Source: Orbilia blumenaviensis (taxonomy: Eukaryota; Ascomycota; Orbiliomycetes; Orbiliales; Orbiliaceae). Taken from it: 64,000 bases of DNA. The stretch is taken from NCBI GenBank assembly GCA_036872755.1, contig JAVHNS010000002.1, positions 4,278,001 through 4,342,000 on the forward strand, written 5' to 3'. The notes below the pieces were generated by a model. That model was not told the DNA's origin and did no database searches. It worked only from the letters and a program-made list of their open reading frames with translations. The translations under genes were made by a program, and so were the position numbers. Positions 10,858 through 24,062 of the stretch are shown here, piece by piece (positions within the stretch are counted from its first letter, which is position 1; each line of letters begins with the position of its first letter).

Positions 10858-13800
10858 TGACTTGACCTAAAGTCCTGGCCCTGGGTCATTTCGTCCAGAT
10901 TTTGTATCGTCACAAAATCTGATCCCTCCCAGCCGAGGGTCAGAGCCTGGCAGACTGTTCCCACACCTTTCGCCTACACTGAAAATATCACAGACGAAAA
11001 GCCTACGGGTTGGCTTGGGATATATTAGAATTTATTATTATTATTATTCCTCCTCACCTCGAAGAGACTAATAGCGCTATCGCCCAAACTAAAGTTCAAT
11101 TCCCGTCAGTCTGGGATATAGCTCATGTATGCTCACTCTGCATCTGTACGCGCTTTTCTGCCCAAAAGGTACCCTAGAACTCGACCATTCAAAGGGTACA
11201 GCAATATTGACCTCTAAAAATACAGCGGTATCGGAGTATCAACTGCTCGAGGCGCTGCAGCTGGTACTATTTGGATAACATCGTTTTCTAGAGGCCGCAT
11301 GATACTGGTACCCCAGGCTTCTTGTCAGCGATCAGGAACAAAGTCCGTGCTTTTTTGCTAGAGCACTCTGAAACCTTCTCTGGCAATTCTAGAAGAAGCA
11401 TTGACGATCTTACGAAATGACAGGGCTGAAAGTCTTCGTTGTGTGGCTCTTGTGGATTAGACGGCTGCTGTCCGTGCCCCGCACCAGACTCTGAGGAATG
11501 CGGCCAGTGGAGAACACGTCGAACACAGGATATTTCCTTCATTCAAGGAAGTTCCCCACACCTTCGCCAAGATCGATCGATTTTACCCCATTTCCAGTGG
11601 TCTTTCTGCTGATGGTGGCATCTTCCGTTCGTACCAGCCCGAATACACAATACCAGTGCTACAAGAGCTACGAGCATATTCGACTAGATGCGAGAGAGGG
11701 CAGCCGATTTCTGTGTCGAGGCATGGATAGTGCGGTCCGGGTATTTGGGGCACACCAGGGCAGCCAGCGAACCGCGTGATCATATCCATCGTCCGAAGAC
11801 TTCATTGGCTGGGTTAACACTCAATGTGGGTCTGCCAACTCGGCTAATCCTTAAAAGAAAAAAACCCGGACGAGTAAAAGTACCAGACAGTGTTCAGCAT
11901 GAGGAATTATGTTGGTAGACTACAGGAATACTTTCGGCTTCGATGATGTAGCATGTAGGGACGGGATAAAACTGTCGAGCTATCATAATTTTTATGAGCT
12001 TTATTATCACGATTTCTAGTACACCACTAAGGCCCTTCGAACATACATCCTGCACATTTACCTGCAAGTCACCGGAATCAGAAATCCCCCCCTACGATCG
12101 CCTAGGTGCACCTTTCGCGCTCACGAGTTGTGTTAACATCCTCCGTTATCCCTCCCGCTATGTGCTCTGAGACGAAGTTCGTAGGACCCTCATAAATCCC
12201 TTCCCGGTTCCGCAAAATTATTTGACCGCTCAGGATCAGTGGCAATGGGATTGATCATACTAGTATCGATAGCCCTTTTTTTTTTTTTTTTTCTTCCCGC
12301 TGCCGTGTATCTGGTCATTGCTTTGCGTGAAACCGGGAAGACTGGGTTTCCTCGCAAGGTCACTTATCAGATTGTCTACAGTACATTGCTGCAGCTGGGG
12401 AAATATCCCTCATCCATTCCGCCTATAGGTCTATTGACGTAATGTAGCTATCAAGCGACTCGCTCGGTACTTGAAAAGGGATGGAGTATTTCCAATGCCC
12501 TTATCTTCCAAAAAGAAATTCAACGAATAAGATCGATCTGCTGGTGTGTTTTGCGTGAGGAACCACCAGCACAAGCCTGACAGGAGATGATATCACTCTG
12601 TAGTCGAAACACTCAATTTGGCATCTTGACGGTGTAGCATCTTGATCAGGCTTGGAACCCGAGGCCGCGTACTGTACATAATAGTTGTCTGATCGGTAGC
12701 TCATCAGGACCTCAACCAGGACTGCTCCCCAAGGCCCACCCTCAACCTCCTTTTTGAATCCCTTTGGATACAACAACCTTCAACCTTTGCCCTTGGTGGG
12801 TACAATTGGGGCGCTAATCGCTTGGCCTGATTGTGAAGCAGAAGGTGGAGGGCTAAGATTACAGGCGTCTTGCCACTTGATTCGGACCCGCAAGAACGTT
12901 AATCCGATTTAAGCCACGGGTGGGAACATGCTCGAACACCTGGATAATTTTCGGAAGCGCCTTGAAATATTCAGGCCTCAAGGGTATGGCAGTGTCAACA
13001 TATTAGTAAAATCTGACAATCACAAAACCCAGTTTTTGAACACCGTTGGGAATCAGCGGCGCCTAGCAGTAACGGTGAGGGCTCAGCTAGCTACATATGG
13101 CCTGATCGAATGCATGTCCCTTTGTTGCGTGTTGCATCCTTATCAAACTTATCAACGTGAAACCAACGATCCTGGGCATTCTTTACAGAAAAAAATCCCA
13201 TCCTCGATTACAAGAGGCTATCCTCTTGAATGCAATGTATATAACTCACGGCGGGCAGTAATAGCCGAACCCTTTATTTGGAGTCAACAAGACAGGCACA
13301 GGAGAACGATGCAATTTTTAAACCGGTGTACATCTGACGGCCGGGTTTCGGAAAAACTCTACGAATTCAAAGATGCCGGCAGGTCGTTGCCCCAAACGCT
13401 TCAAATTTCAGGTAGGCCGTAAGTCTAATGACCCTCAAAATTTCAAAATGCAGCCACCTGTCCATATGCATATTTGTTGATATGCAGCCCCGAAAAGGAT
13501 TTTTGGTTCGCATTGAGACTTAAATGATTAGCACGGATATGCATGGCCACAGCGGTGGCTTCAATTCCAAGTGGTCATCTGAGTTATGTATTCCTAACCT
13601 GTGCAGGTTGCCATTATCCATACAGGGGTGGTCCGGCCCTCTATTTTTCCGAAGTTCTCCGTAGCTTGTGTTTGTGAAACCCCAGACGCTGTCCCCGTGA
13701 TGTTTGACCAGTCCACTTTCGGCTGCCGAAGGCTTCTAGAAAAATAAAATGAAGGTGGCCAGAAATTCGTCCGAGCAGGTGCAGATTGATCACATCGTTA

Positions 13801-16800
13801 TTATGCACCCCAGAGTATCGATCGTGGAGGGATACGACATTATTGTGATACTCAGTTGCATGAGCTCGCAGAATTTCATCTCGTCACGGACATCGGCTAT
13901 GAGTTCACACTGGGGGCAACCCCGCTCGCAGGATAATAACAAATTCAGGGATTGAGGCTTGACGAGAGGTAAAATTGTTTTTTGAGGCAGGTGCCTGGAT
14001 GCTCTTAGGAGAACTCACATCGGCTTCATGAAAAAAAAAGACTTGACATTTAACATGAGCTGTGTGACATTGGTAAGACAGTGGTCGTCACCTGATCGGA
14101 GGCCTATAATAATCAATGTTATGGGTGGCTCTCAGATCGCTGACATGTTTATTATAATCGGTTGGCGTTATGATATGAAAATACATGCTTGGCCCCCTAC
14201 TGTGTAGAGCACCCCGCTTTTTGATAACTTAAGCCAAACGCTGAAGCTCTGCAGTCGGGTGGATTCTCAGTATAAGATATATTACGCAAAGCTTTAAAAA
14301 GCACTGAAGCCGAGGTGTATATGAGCGTATATCGTATATATACGATAGCTGGCACACATTGTATGATCTTTTCTTTATTCTTTGCCAAATCCCATCTACT
14401 CGAGTGTGTTCCACCGCAATATAATATGCACATATATATTTAACGTAATTAACGTGATCCGCGCCTCATCATGCAAGAATAAAGTGAACCCGAGCCACAT
14501 AAAGATTGCGAGGAAGTCTTATCTGCATATATGCAAAATAATACAGTGTAATAGTAAACAGCCTCTTAAGAACTGTTGTTTCGAAACCTGACCAGCTTAT
14601 GTCCAAGTTCGAGTTCTGGACCAAGATACGGACTCTATGGGAAAGGCGTTTCCCCACTTCAAACGTCTCGTCAAAGCTCCAAAGCTCTCGGCAAAACAGA
14701 ACCACGCAAATCCCTGCAATAAAATGATACTAGCCCGGGATTATTTTTTATTCCCAAATCAACGTCTACCAGTCTATTCGTACATCTGTGGCGGCTGAAT
14801 TGCCCTCGAGTTCGACGCGGTAAGGTATTATAGAAATTGCGGGCCAAGGTCTACCCAGGCATTTTCACACAAAACGGTATACTCGATCGAAGAAGGAAAA
14901 AAAAAATCTTCCCTCCTTAATTTTAAAACCCCCAATATAGCTCTCGATGCCTATTCAGATAGGTGGCCAGCCGATGCTCATACCTTGCGCATATATTACC
15001 ACACAGATACTGCTCCTGCGACTGACATACAGGCATACCTAGTCGGATTTTGATCCACATGTCCCACCATTGAAGGGTATAGCCGTATTCTCGACAGGCT
15101 CTATAGCGCTAGTCTAGCTTCATGCCCTTGGAAAATACGATGATTATTCTCACCAACAGCTGACGTCCTCTATAGTTGCCCGCTTTGAAGCTAAAGAGCA
15201 AACGCTTATACAAGAATTCGCCGATACTTCTCCGGATTTTCAGCAAGGTACATGGAGGAAGAAAGAAGACTAGCTTTTAGTTGTTAAAACTCGGAAAGAC
15301 TCAATCTCCGTCTCCCTTGTAGTGACGGCAAAATTGTAGAAGATCAGTTGACAAGATAGCTTCTCCACATTTCTTCTCCGCATTTGCTGCATGAAGGCAA
15401 CCTTTTCCCCCTTGGATCCAGCTGGCCAGCCTCCCATGAGATTAAGCTCGCGTCGAGTCTGACCTTGAAATCAGCTACATCCTGTATTATTGCACCTTGC
15501 CAACACTCCAACGCGATGCATATTCGCATGACCGTTGCTTTTTTGTTACTGCCTAGACCTATGTAGTAACATGTGCCTGCCCCGGGTGGTGAGGAAATAG
15601 TTTACCATGTGTGCATATGTTCAAACCTTCCATAGGTTTTTAAACCAGGAACTCCTTCTTTCCATGTGGAATGCAAGCGCGCGAGCCCGGCATAGACGTT
15701 TAATATAAGAGTGAAAAAAAAAAAACCCGTAACCCCCCATGGTCGCAAGGGTCGAGCATACGGCGGCAAAGAAATTTTCTCCCATGTGTGTACATGTATT
15801 GCAGTATATCCGTGTAGGCTTGGCTAGCTGGCTAGCTCCATTGACCCGTGGCCAATAACAGTCTTCAACAACGTTTGTTTCTCGTGATATCAAATTAAGA
15901 GTGTATGGGGATAGAATCACCTTTGACCTAAATCTTTCGCACAAGTGTCAGGTATATAAGGATGTCAAGGTGACACTACCAAGCCCCGAACCGTGTGATT
16001 CCGCAGATACTCTGGCATGTACATCATCGGTGCATCGATCAATCATTGATCAATATCAGCGATCAGAGATATTAACCAGTAGGGATGCTATGCATGACAA
16101 TGCTGAGATAATTTTTGTGTAATAGTATAGCCAGCACTTATTCCCAGATACATCGGTGAAGGCATCCGGAATCCTGGAAGAACAATTGACTGGGATGAGA
16201 TGTTACCGTTCACTTCTGATTTTTACTCGAGCGGCCCTATTGGATAGGTCAAGTTACCATAGCGTCATATCGAAGCAGCAGGTCGGTTATAGGAGTGTGT
16301 CTACGAAATTTATCATGTAATCGATCCCATACACAACACGCATGTTTTATTCTATAACTTCACCCAGGGCTCAAACTGTATACTCCCTCATTATGTTGTT
16401 AACTAGACCTTAAGGTCGGGATAATCTTACCCTAGAAACCAACTTTCTAGACTAGGCAAACCAAAACCAGCATTCTATTTACTGGATTCTCCCTTAGGCG
16501 GGTATAAAAAACGTTTAAACTATCTAAAATTGGAAGTCTATTAGAGGGTTATTGTATCTGCTGGCGATTTTCGACACACTACAAGCCTCTGGGCATAAAG
16601 TGATATGCTTGAGAGCATTTACTGAACAAGCTTCCCGAACCGTACCTATCATGTGTAGGCCTGTGCTTTATTTCATTGGTAACCCCTGTGCACGTGTTTA
16701 AATCGGCGAATATGCCAATTTCGATGTCGATATATTTTCCACGCCTAAGTAAGTACTAGTATGGAAGATTTGGGTAGGAGACAAATATTTTGTAATATAA

Positions 16801-19237
16801 AAAACTTTCTCTGGAACAACAAGTGTATCATAAGTTCCGGTAGAGATACCAGGCCGAGCTCGCGCTCAGAGACATGAATTTTTACTCTGCAAGCCACATA
16901 CCCACTCGAACACGGGCACGTTCCAGCGTTGACCACTCTTGGGTCTTTGTCCGCGATCGAAGGCACAAATTTCCAAACCGCGGTACACTCACAACGCCAC
17001 GATGCCAATGTGGAGCTGGCGACCATTTGAGCGGGGCTAGCCATCATATACTTCTCACATGTATGTATGCCCCGATATTTGTGTTTGTCAAGTTTGGATG
17101 GGTACCCATATGTGCGGAAGGCAACAGCGGCCGAGACATGTTGCGGAAACTCCCATATGGCGAGAGAATCATACAATAGTCTGCAATTCAGGGAAACTAG
17201 GGGTAGAAAGGTGGGTTAAGTGCAGTCGATACTTCAGGACTTTCTAGAAGAAACGGGCCTTCGATCTAGGGACTTCTACCTCCTGAGCTCTTCCCGCAGG
17301 CTGGGTCCACTTGTTAGCTTAACCATGTAACCATCAAATTTTGAAACTAGTAAACCCAAAAAATTGACAATCAAAATCCAACTCAGAATGAGTGTGCTGC
17401 CTTCACTTGATCAGGTCTCTCTTCTTCCTTTAGAGTTCGTTTCAGAAAACTAAGGGGCATCGATCCTGCAGGTACTATGTACATTGAGACCCGATGGGTC
17501 GACCGATTGCCATAGGATTGGCTAATTGACGAGGGGTCTAAGCTGTTACCACTCTTTCGCGCAAAAGATTCTCCACCAAAGACAACAATCCTTTGCTGGG
17601 ACCGTCTGTGCGAATTTCCAACAAGAGAAGGAGCTTTGGTAACAGATTTCATGGATGACATCTTTCACCCTATAGCTCTGTTCCGTCCCTCGAAATGTGA
17701 TATTAATTTTCTGGCATGCTTGCTTTCGCTTTGCTGCACGGACACTTCGAAGAACATTCGACGCTAAGAATGCCGACATCCAACAGCCGAGGAGTTTCAC
17801 CGAAGCTGTGGGGCTAGCTTTTCGTTAGTGCCGCTCGGACCCAAGACCCTCATTTGATCCGATACACCGGTTGTCACAGTTTCATTGTGGCGATTGCCAT
17901 TTTTAATCACAACGCAATACGGAAAATTACTATTGGGCAAATGCAGATATCAGATGAATTCATATTCTAATAAATTGTGTCCCAAGCGGTTGGATATCCG
18001 CCTCACTCTACATAAATCCGAGTTCTCGGGTATTGGAATCTTTTGCCGGTTTGGGTAGCGCCTCGGGTCTGAAAAATCGAAATAGCCGGCAAAATGCCGA
18101 TCACATCGGCCTGCAGGGCGATGAGATGCACCAGTGCGGTGCAGTGTGCTGGTTTTAAATAAGTAACAGTGTAAATAAATCAAGTAACGAAAATAGCACT
18201 GGGATTAAGTGCGAAAGGCGCAAATGAAGTTTGAACTTGCCTATGATCGATGGGGCGCATGTGGATATATACTTAAGTAATTTGTATATTGGAAAATCAA
18301 CAATATAGTATAGCTAGTAGAGCGATAGCGCGCGGGTGCTATAGTTATCTGATCACCCACTGGAGTTTGCCGTCTAGACGGATAACGGCAGCTGTTTCAC
18401 TCACTAAGACTACCGGGAGAACTAGAACTCCGTTCATATATTACAATAGTCCTACATATTACGGATATGAGACTAGCTGGCTCCAAGGTTTCAGGGACCT
18501 GAGGTATTCGAAATGTGAGCAGACTGCGCGTCGTTACATAGCTTCACACTGCTGAATCTATGGAAATCTGACACGTACGTTATGTGATAGACGCCTAGCG
18601 TCTCTTTGCAAGGCTTCTACTCAAGCTTTAGTTGAGGCTTCTCGACATGCGCAAGTTCAAGACGAGTCTGCGCTTGCTTGGGGTGACTAGGCTGACTTGC
18701 TGACGTCGTCAGGTTTGTCAGCCGGGGAGCTTGAACACAAATGACCTCCGAGGCCCGACGCTTTTCCTAAAACGGGTTTCAGCATCTGTTGGATTATATG
18801 TGTTGCCGCCACAAGTTACAGTAATGAATGTTGAACATTGTGTGCCAGCCGGAGGCTGCTTCGAAGCTCACACCCGACAATTGCGGGGTCATCGACGTGT
18901 TCTTTATTCCATCATTCGACATAGTTGAACTGCTTTTTCAATGTAGGACGCAAATCTAATCTATAAAAGAAACTGTATCCGTCAATTTTTATCCTATTTG
19001 TTCAGCACCATAACGGCCATCCACAAAGAATCTTCAAACACGTTTTCAATTGACTATCCAGGTAATTTCATATTTACCACTGGTTTCGCAAACCAGCCTC
19101 TACGAAGTTTAACTCTGGTTTGTTGATTCCAATACCGAGCCAGAACGATTACTATTGCTCAACTCGATATAGACATCTTGATACCACTCTGTTTATCTGC
19201 GACCACACAATTACATATAGCGTTTGGACTATAAAAA
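9772..19237. other. Gene-poor intergenic region, about 9.5 kb
   Basis: The largest apparently empty stretch of the window. The longest open frames (for example 12928-13422 and 16745-17176) show no domain, no conserved motif and no plausible exon partners. A poly(A) run of 33 lies at 10823-10855. Nothing here resembles integrase, reverse transcriptase or transposase. Degenerate elements or non-coding genes may be present but are not visible by reading. Confidence 0.45.
10823..10855. repeat. Poly(A) tract, 33 A
   Basis: Uninterrupted run of 33 A within non-coding sequence, preceded at 10688-10712 by short AAAAGG-like repeats. No retroelement coding region is evident next to it. Confidence 0.9.
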
Positions 19238-20167
19238 ATGAAGGTTCTTATTCTTTCTGCTACCGGATGTATGGGCTCTGGCCTCGTCGAAGCTCTGAAA
19301 AACGACCCAAAATTTCAGGTCTCGGCCTTCACTCGTGATCCTGATTCTGACAGCGCGAAATCCATCCAACAAGCCGGAATTACTATCTTCAAAGGAGATT
19401 TCAGCGACAAAGAAGCACTTGAAAAGGCTTTTGCAGCAGGATTTGATGCTGTTTTTTTCACCATCTTCCCTGACCTTGCTGGTGGGGACACCGACATCGA
19501 GCAGGCTCAAAACATCATCGATGCGGTTAAGCGCCATGGGGTGAAACAAGTTCTTTATGGCTCAGTCGCGAGGACTGGGACGCAGGAGAGTTTTGACCGA
19601 GCATATCGCAATCTTCCCGAGGACAGCTTCCTTCGTGTCTATTGGCCCAAAAAATGGAAAATTGAGGAGTTGGTTCGTTCTTCTGGCGCTGATTGGACTA
19701 TCATAAAGCCACCAACATTCGTTCAGAATCTAGTCAGGCCGCAGTATGTGGCGATGATGTTCCCAGAGCTCCCAACTTCGCTCGTTATTAAGGATGCTAC
19801 GGACCCGAATCTCCCCCAATGGTGGGTTGATGGCAGTGATACTGGAAGGTTCGCAGCTGAGGCTCTTAAGAATCCCGAAAGGTTCCGCAATAAGGACATC
19901 ACTATCGGCACGGAGCTACTCACAATGAACGAAATGGTCGAGAAGTTGAGGAAAGCCAGTGGTAAGGATGTGCAGTTATATAAATGGCCAGCTGATGAGT
20001 GGGAGGCTACGAAAACACATATGATTCATAGTGTCAAACGAAACTTTGGTGAATTCGGATATGATCCGGAAGGAGGTAACCCAAAGGAGTATGGGTTTGA
20101 GTTTACTCCAATCTCAAAGTGGCTCGAAGATGAGAAAAACCAGAAAGGCACATGGCTGGCTCAATGA
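19238..20167 (+). CDS. NmrA-like NAD(P)-binding protein (atypical short-chain dehydrogenase)
   Basis: Intronless gene of 309 residues. The N-terminus MKVLILSATGCMGSGLVEAL is a Rossmann dinucleotide-binding loop (the usual GATGxxG reads SATGCMG), followed by a basic patch after the second strand (AFTRDP), which suggests NADP(H) preference. Later NmrA-family landmarks are GDFSDKEALEKAFAAGFDAVFF, the HGVKQVLYGSVA strand and the long loop with DWTIIKPPTFVQNL. The canonical YxxxK catalytic pair of classical SDRs is not evident, as expected for NmrA relatives. Such proteins act either as redox sensors that bind transcription factors (like NmrA in nitrogen repression) or as NADPH-dependent reductases; sequence alone does not decide. 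No pathway genes adjoin it. Confidence 0.93.
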   Translation: MKVLILSATGCMGSGLVEALKNDPKFQVSAFTRDPDSDSAKSIQQAGITIFKGDFSDKEALEKAFAAGFDAVFFTIFPDLAGGDTDIEQAQNIIDAVKRHGVKQVLYGSVARTGTQESFDRAYRNLPEDSFLRVYWPKKWKIEELVRSSGADWTIIKPPTFVQNLVRPQYVAMMFPELPTSLVIKDATDPNLPQWWVDGSDTGRFAAEALKNPERFRNKDITIGTELLTMNEMVEKLRKASGKDVQLYKWPADEWEATKTHMIHSVKRNFGEFGYDPEGGNPKEYGFEFTPISKWLEDEKNQKGTWLAQ

Positions 20168-21114
20168 TTAAGCATGGTGTTGAGGTTTTTGGTTAAGGTA
20201 GTAGGCTAGTTAGTGGACAGACGTCTGGTATATACTATGTATCAATTTCCAGATTGGGCGTGTATCTGAGTACGACCGCTTCATGGTTTTGAAACTATCA
20301 TCTGGTTTTCATGTTGGTTGTTAACCTCCCCCTCTCTCTCTGTGTTTCCTTTTTGCAATTTTGTTTTTTAATTTTCCTGAACTCCTCTCAACTGGAACCC
20401 CTCATTGTTTCTCTAATTGCCGGCTCGGCTTTTCCAGACCTCACACCCTGTAATCGGTGGCGAGGCCTGGTATTCCAATCCTTAAAATTTCTATATTTAT
20501 ATTTGCAGAATTCGACAAAGTTCGTTATGTAGACGTAGTCCGGCCTAGGTAGTTTAGACATTGCAGGACGTCTGGGTCCTAGCTTAGGATATCTTGGGGT
20601 AGATTGGTTATATCTAGTCGCATGGCTTCTTACAAGTTATATTATTATATATACCTGCATGAAGCTTCGTTATATCAGCCACCTGCTTTCTGAAATTTAT
20701 ATCAATCCCCGAGCTACCTGTTAACAGGGCCAGTACAGCGGTATGTACCTATCTACCTACCTAAGTAGGTACCTCTATAAACTAAGATTAGTACTGACAC
20801 ATGCGTGGATTTGGTCCGGTAGGTACCTAGGTAGTCCATTTTTTAAAATTACCATATATAGACTAAGGTCGTCGATCCCCGTACGGCAGTCAGCATGAAG
20901 ATCTTAGAGTAAATATGGGCTCTTATGGTCGCGGAACCTCTGCTCTCCATTGAAACTGCCCATCGTTGATTGTAAATATCCTGCTAAACCTATTTCGACT
21001 TCATTCTGGCATTCATCCGGATTTCCATCGTTTAACGTTTGCGAATGGTCGCGAAAATTATCTTAATTAAGTCATACCCCAGGTACGATCGCTACTAAAT
21101 ACCTGGTTGCTTGG
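20168..21114. other. 3' flank of the NmrA-like gene with TAGGTA palindromes
   Basis: No gene recognised. Pyrimidine-rich 3' flank at about 20325-20400. A cluster of TACCTA/TAGGTA palindromic words lies at 20745-20773 and 20820-20834. Confidence 0.5.
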
Positions 21115-22002
21115 GTGCAAGGCCGAACATTCTTTCATGCTCTTTGTTTGGTGGCCATTTATTTCAGCGTTGGTATAACGGCGGATAGGTTCGGAACATC
21201 CTCGGATTTTTACAGTTTCGTGTCAATGGCCTTTGATGGGCCCTATCCGACACATAGCGACTCCATGGAACGTGTTATTCACAACGCTCTTTTCCCCCCA
21301 GACTATGAAGATTTAGATGGTATGGTCTAATGCCCCTATACAATCTAACGCGACCAAGCAAGATGGATATAACACGAGAGCTAAATTCATTTTAAATTAG
21401 ATATTCTATCTGCTTCAGCTTCAATTCATAAGGTCAATTTTAAGTTTCCGCACTATATTAGAACTTGGCTGCGGTCACGGCCCATCTTGAGACGACTCCG
21501 GTCTTTCAAGAACCAAGCAGAAAACCGTTCGGTCACTTCATCTTCTTCATTGTCGCTCCTATCCGGTACAGCAGACAACATTCTAGACCGATTACCGCAG
21601 GGCGATTCTACGGCTGGAAGACTCATTCAGTCGATTCAAAATGCGGAGAGATGTTTTGCGCCGCTTGCGGCTGATGGCGACGATAGCACCAATGAAACGG
21701 CGTGTACGAATCCATGTGGGAGCTCGATAAGCTCACCAGGGCATGAAGTAACCCAAAGCGCCCGGGTACCGTCAACCAAATCCCCGTACAGGATACGAGG
21801 ATTGAGCATGGGGATCGGGATGCATTCGAGACGCAGATATCGAGAGAAAATAGCGTTGAGGTTTAAGGAGCGTTATTTGGAGGTCCATGATGGAGTTTGG
21901 GACTCAGTTACTGGGTCCTTTATTCCGAACGCCTGGCCAGCTCCCGGGTTTGGTGTCAAAACCGCTATTAGTAAGTCAAGGATATCGAGGAGAACCAAGT
22001 AA
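21115..22002 (+). other. Possible unrecognised gene or gene remnant
   Basis: Two consecutive open frames on the + strand, 21115-21330 and 21487-22002. The first encodes a hydrophobic stretch followed by a Pro/Asp/His-rich segment (MAFDGPYPTHSDSMERVIH). The second is Ser-rich, then basic, ending with VHDGVWDSVTGSFIPNAWPA. I could find neither an ATG for the first frame nor a splice pair that joins the two cleanly, and I recognise no family. Their residue composition looks more protein-like than other open frames nearby, so a decayed gene or a gene with unusual splicing is possible. Spurious frames remain the simplest alternative. Confidence 0.2.
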
Positions 22003-24062
22003 CAGAACCTCACCTTTCGTGATGCGGCGCGCGAGCACACCCGCACTAGGGCTTGAGCACTTTGTACGTATGTCGAGGCCGGGAGTACTAGGTCCATAGA
22101 CCGCGCTGGCGACCTCTGGAACAATATTTGCTATCGCAGCTGTATATATTTTATCGTTGCATTATAGGTTTGCCAACGCTGCGAAAGGTATCCTGGTAGT
22201 GTAATGTACAGACCTAGGTGCCGTAGGCAGTTACCAGCTGTCAGCCCACAAACGCACATACCTACTTAAGTAGGTACATACATACAGCACTGGATACCCA
22301 AATAAAAAAAAGATCTGCGATGTTATCGCCAATACCCCTCTAGTCTTAAATTGGAGACAACTAACAGCTATGTCTGCACCATGGAGACACCTGTACATGT
22401 ATACACTTGCATCTGCATGAAGCTCAAAGCTGACCCCGACCACTTGAATTCTCAGTCAAAATTCTGACCATGGTGACTCTCGGAACAAGGGAATTGCCGA
22501 CTTAAATAACATACCAAGAGAAACGTCGTGCATGTATCGTGTTATGCGTTTCTTATTATGCGGAGCTAGTGTTGAGATAAGAGGGCATGTGTGGGCCACT
22601 GACATACACAAGATGAAAGAAGCTAGTTTGGTAGTCACTTGGGGGGCATATATTCGATATATTAAGAGTATGGAGGCTGCATTGTAATGTTACTAGTCTC
22701 GATTATATCTCGACTACGCCGAAGCAGGTATTCGCATCCTAAGGTGGCTTAAGAGGAGTTAAGAATATTCATCATAGATAACCAGTGTGACTATCACATC
22801 AGGCCCTTCCTCCGTATGCTCCCCGCCTGCACCTGGACAGCCTAGAATCAACTGCAACCCGTTGCCTGACGGCTGTGTTTTTCAAGTGGTTTGCAAAATC
22901 TAAAATCGTTGAAATGGTGTAAACATGACCTGCTGGACATTGGGCCCATGGGCCAGATCCGACTTTTGCAGCGTAAAGTGGATGGCGCACTCGTTTCGTA
23001 ACGGAAATGCAGCAGTCCAGCGGCCCATCAAGGGGAATTCGGTAGGACTAGGCCATGAAGGCGGGCACCAAGGGTGGCTCTGTTCCCGTTTGGGCCTAGC
23101 TAGGGCGGTATGCATGGTTTGCAGCATTTCTTACCGAATCCGATACGAGATCTTGAGCGGTAGGAAATGTTCCGAGCCTGTGCGACCCTGTAAAAACAAC
23201 ACAAAGTCGGCAGGTACACCGGTATCTTGCGTGGTAGGATGCGTATCTTGGGTTACAGAGAAACGTAACTTCATACTTTTTATATTTTATTCGTAATCCC
23301 GCACAAGGCACCGGTACCGCGTCTGCCAGTTTTTCTCAAACAGCAACGGGCAGGTAAATTCTCTGTTCCCACCATTAATCGGGGCGTTTGCTGTCACGGA
23401 CGAGCCAGTGAACCAATTGGTAGGACTGGGATTTCCGTCTCTGACCGGACGCTACTAAATTTGTTGCTGCTAAGCACACCTGCAACAAGTAAACTTTGGA
23501 AACATTATACATGAGTTGCGGACACTAATGCTCGAGAGGAGCGCGTCTGCTCCCTATCGATATTGGGTTCCTAGCAGAAGCAATTCATACCAATGCGAAG
23601 CAGGCGAGGTCGAAACAAAAAAAAAGCTATATCTTTTGCCTCTTGCCCGCTGCGGCCGCTTCTGGCTCCTTGTTACTACGGCCTGCGGCTTTCCAACATC
23701 ATCCTTTTTGTTTTAACTTTTTTATAGTCCGGAAGCTACGCACTTGGCTATCTGCAGTGCTTTAATACGATATTATTTGCGCTTGGGCACCTCGATAGAA
23801 GGGTAGTGTGGAAAATTGTGTTCGATCAACAATTAGATACCTAGCTCAGCGGGATCCACATTGCATTGGGCATTCGAACTTAGCTCTTAAAACCGGTTCC
23901 ATATACCCTCCTACCTATATAAGCATCTCCAGGTACCCCTCATAAAATGGCAGCAAGTACCCTATGAAGCGTTGAGTGTTTTTTTTCCAAGAAAGAGACT
24001 CTGACCGTAGTCATCGTCACTATTTTCTATTTTAATAGGCCAGGTCCAGATCTTGCAGTCCG
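22003..24062. other. Intergenic region upstream of the syntaxin gene
   Basis: No coding sequence is supported on either strand. It contains a perfect 18-bp palindrome TACCTACTTAAGTAGGTA at 22259-22276. The last 100 nt form the syntaxin leader, in which two AG sites (near 24039 and 24055) could be acceptors of a 5' UTR intron. Confidence 0.5.

Noticed and set aside
12928..13422. 164-residue + strand open frame
   Set aside because: No recognisable motif, no splice partners, and composition like random sequence of this region.
16745..17176. 143-residue minus-strand open frame
   Set aside because: Several Cys residues suggested a metal-binding protein, but the spacing matches no known cluster and there is no supporting context.
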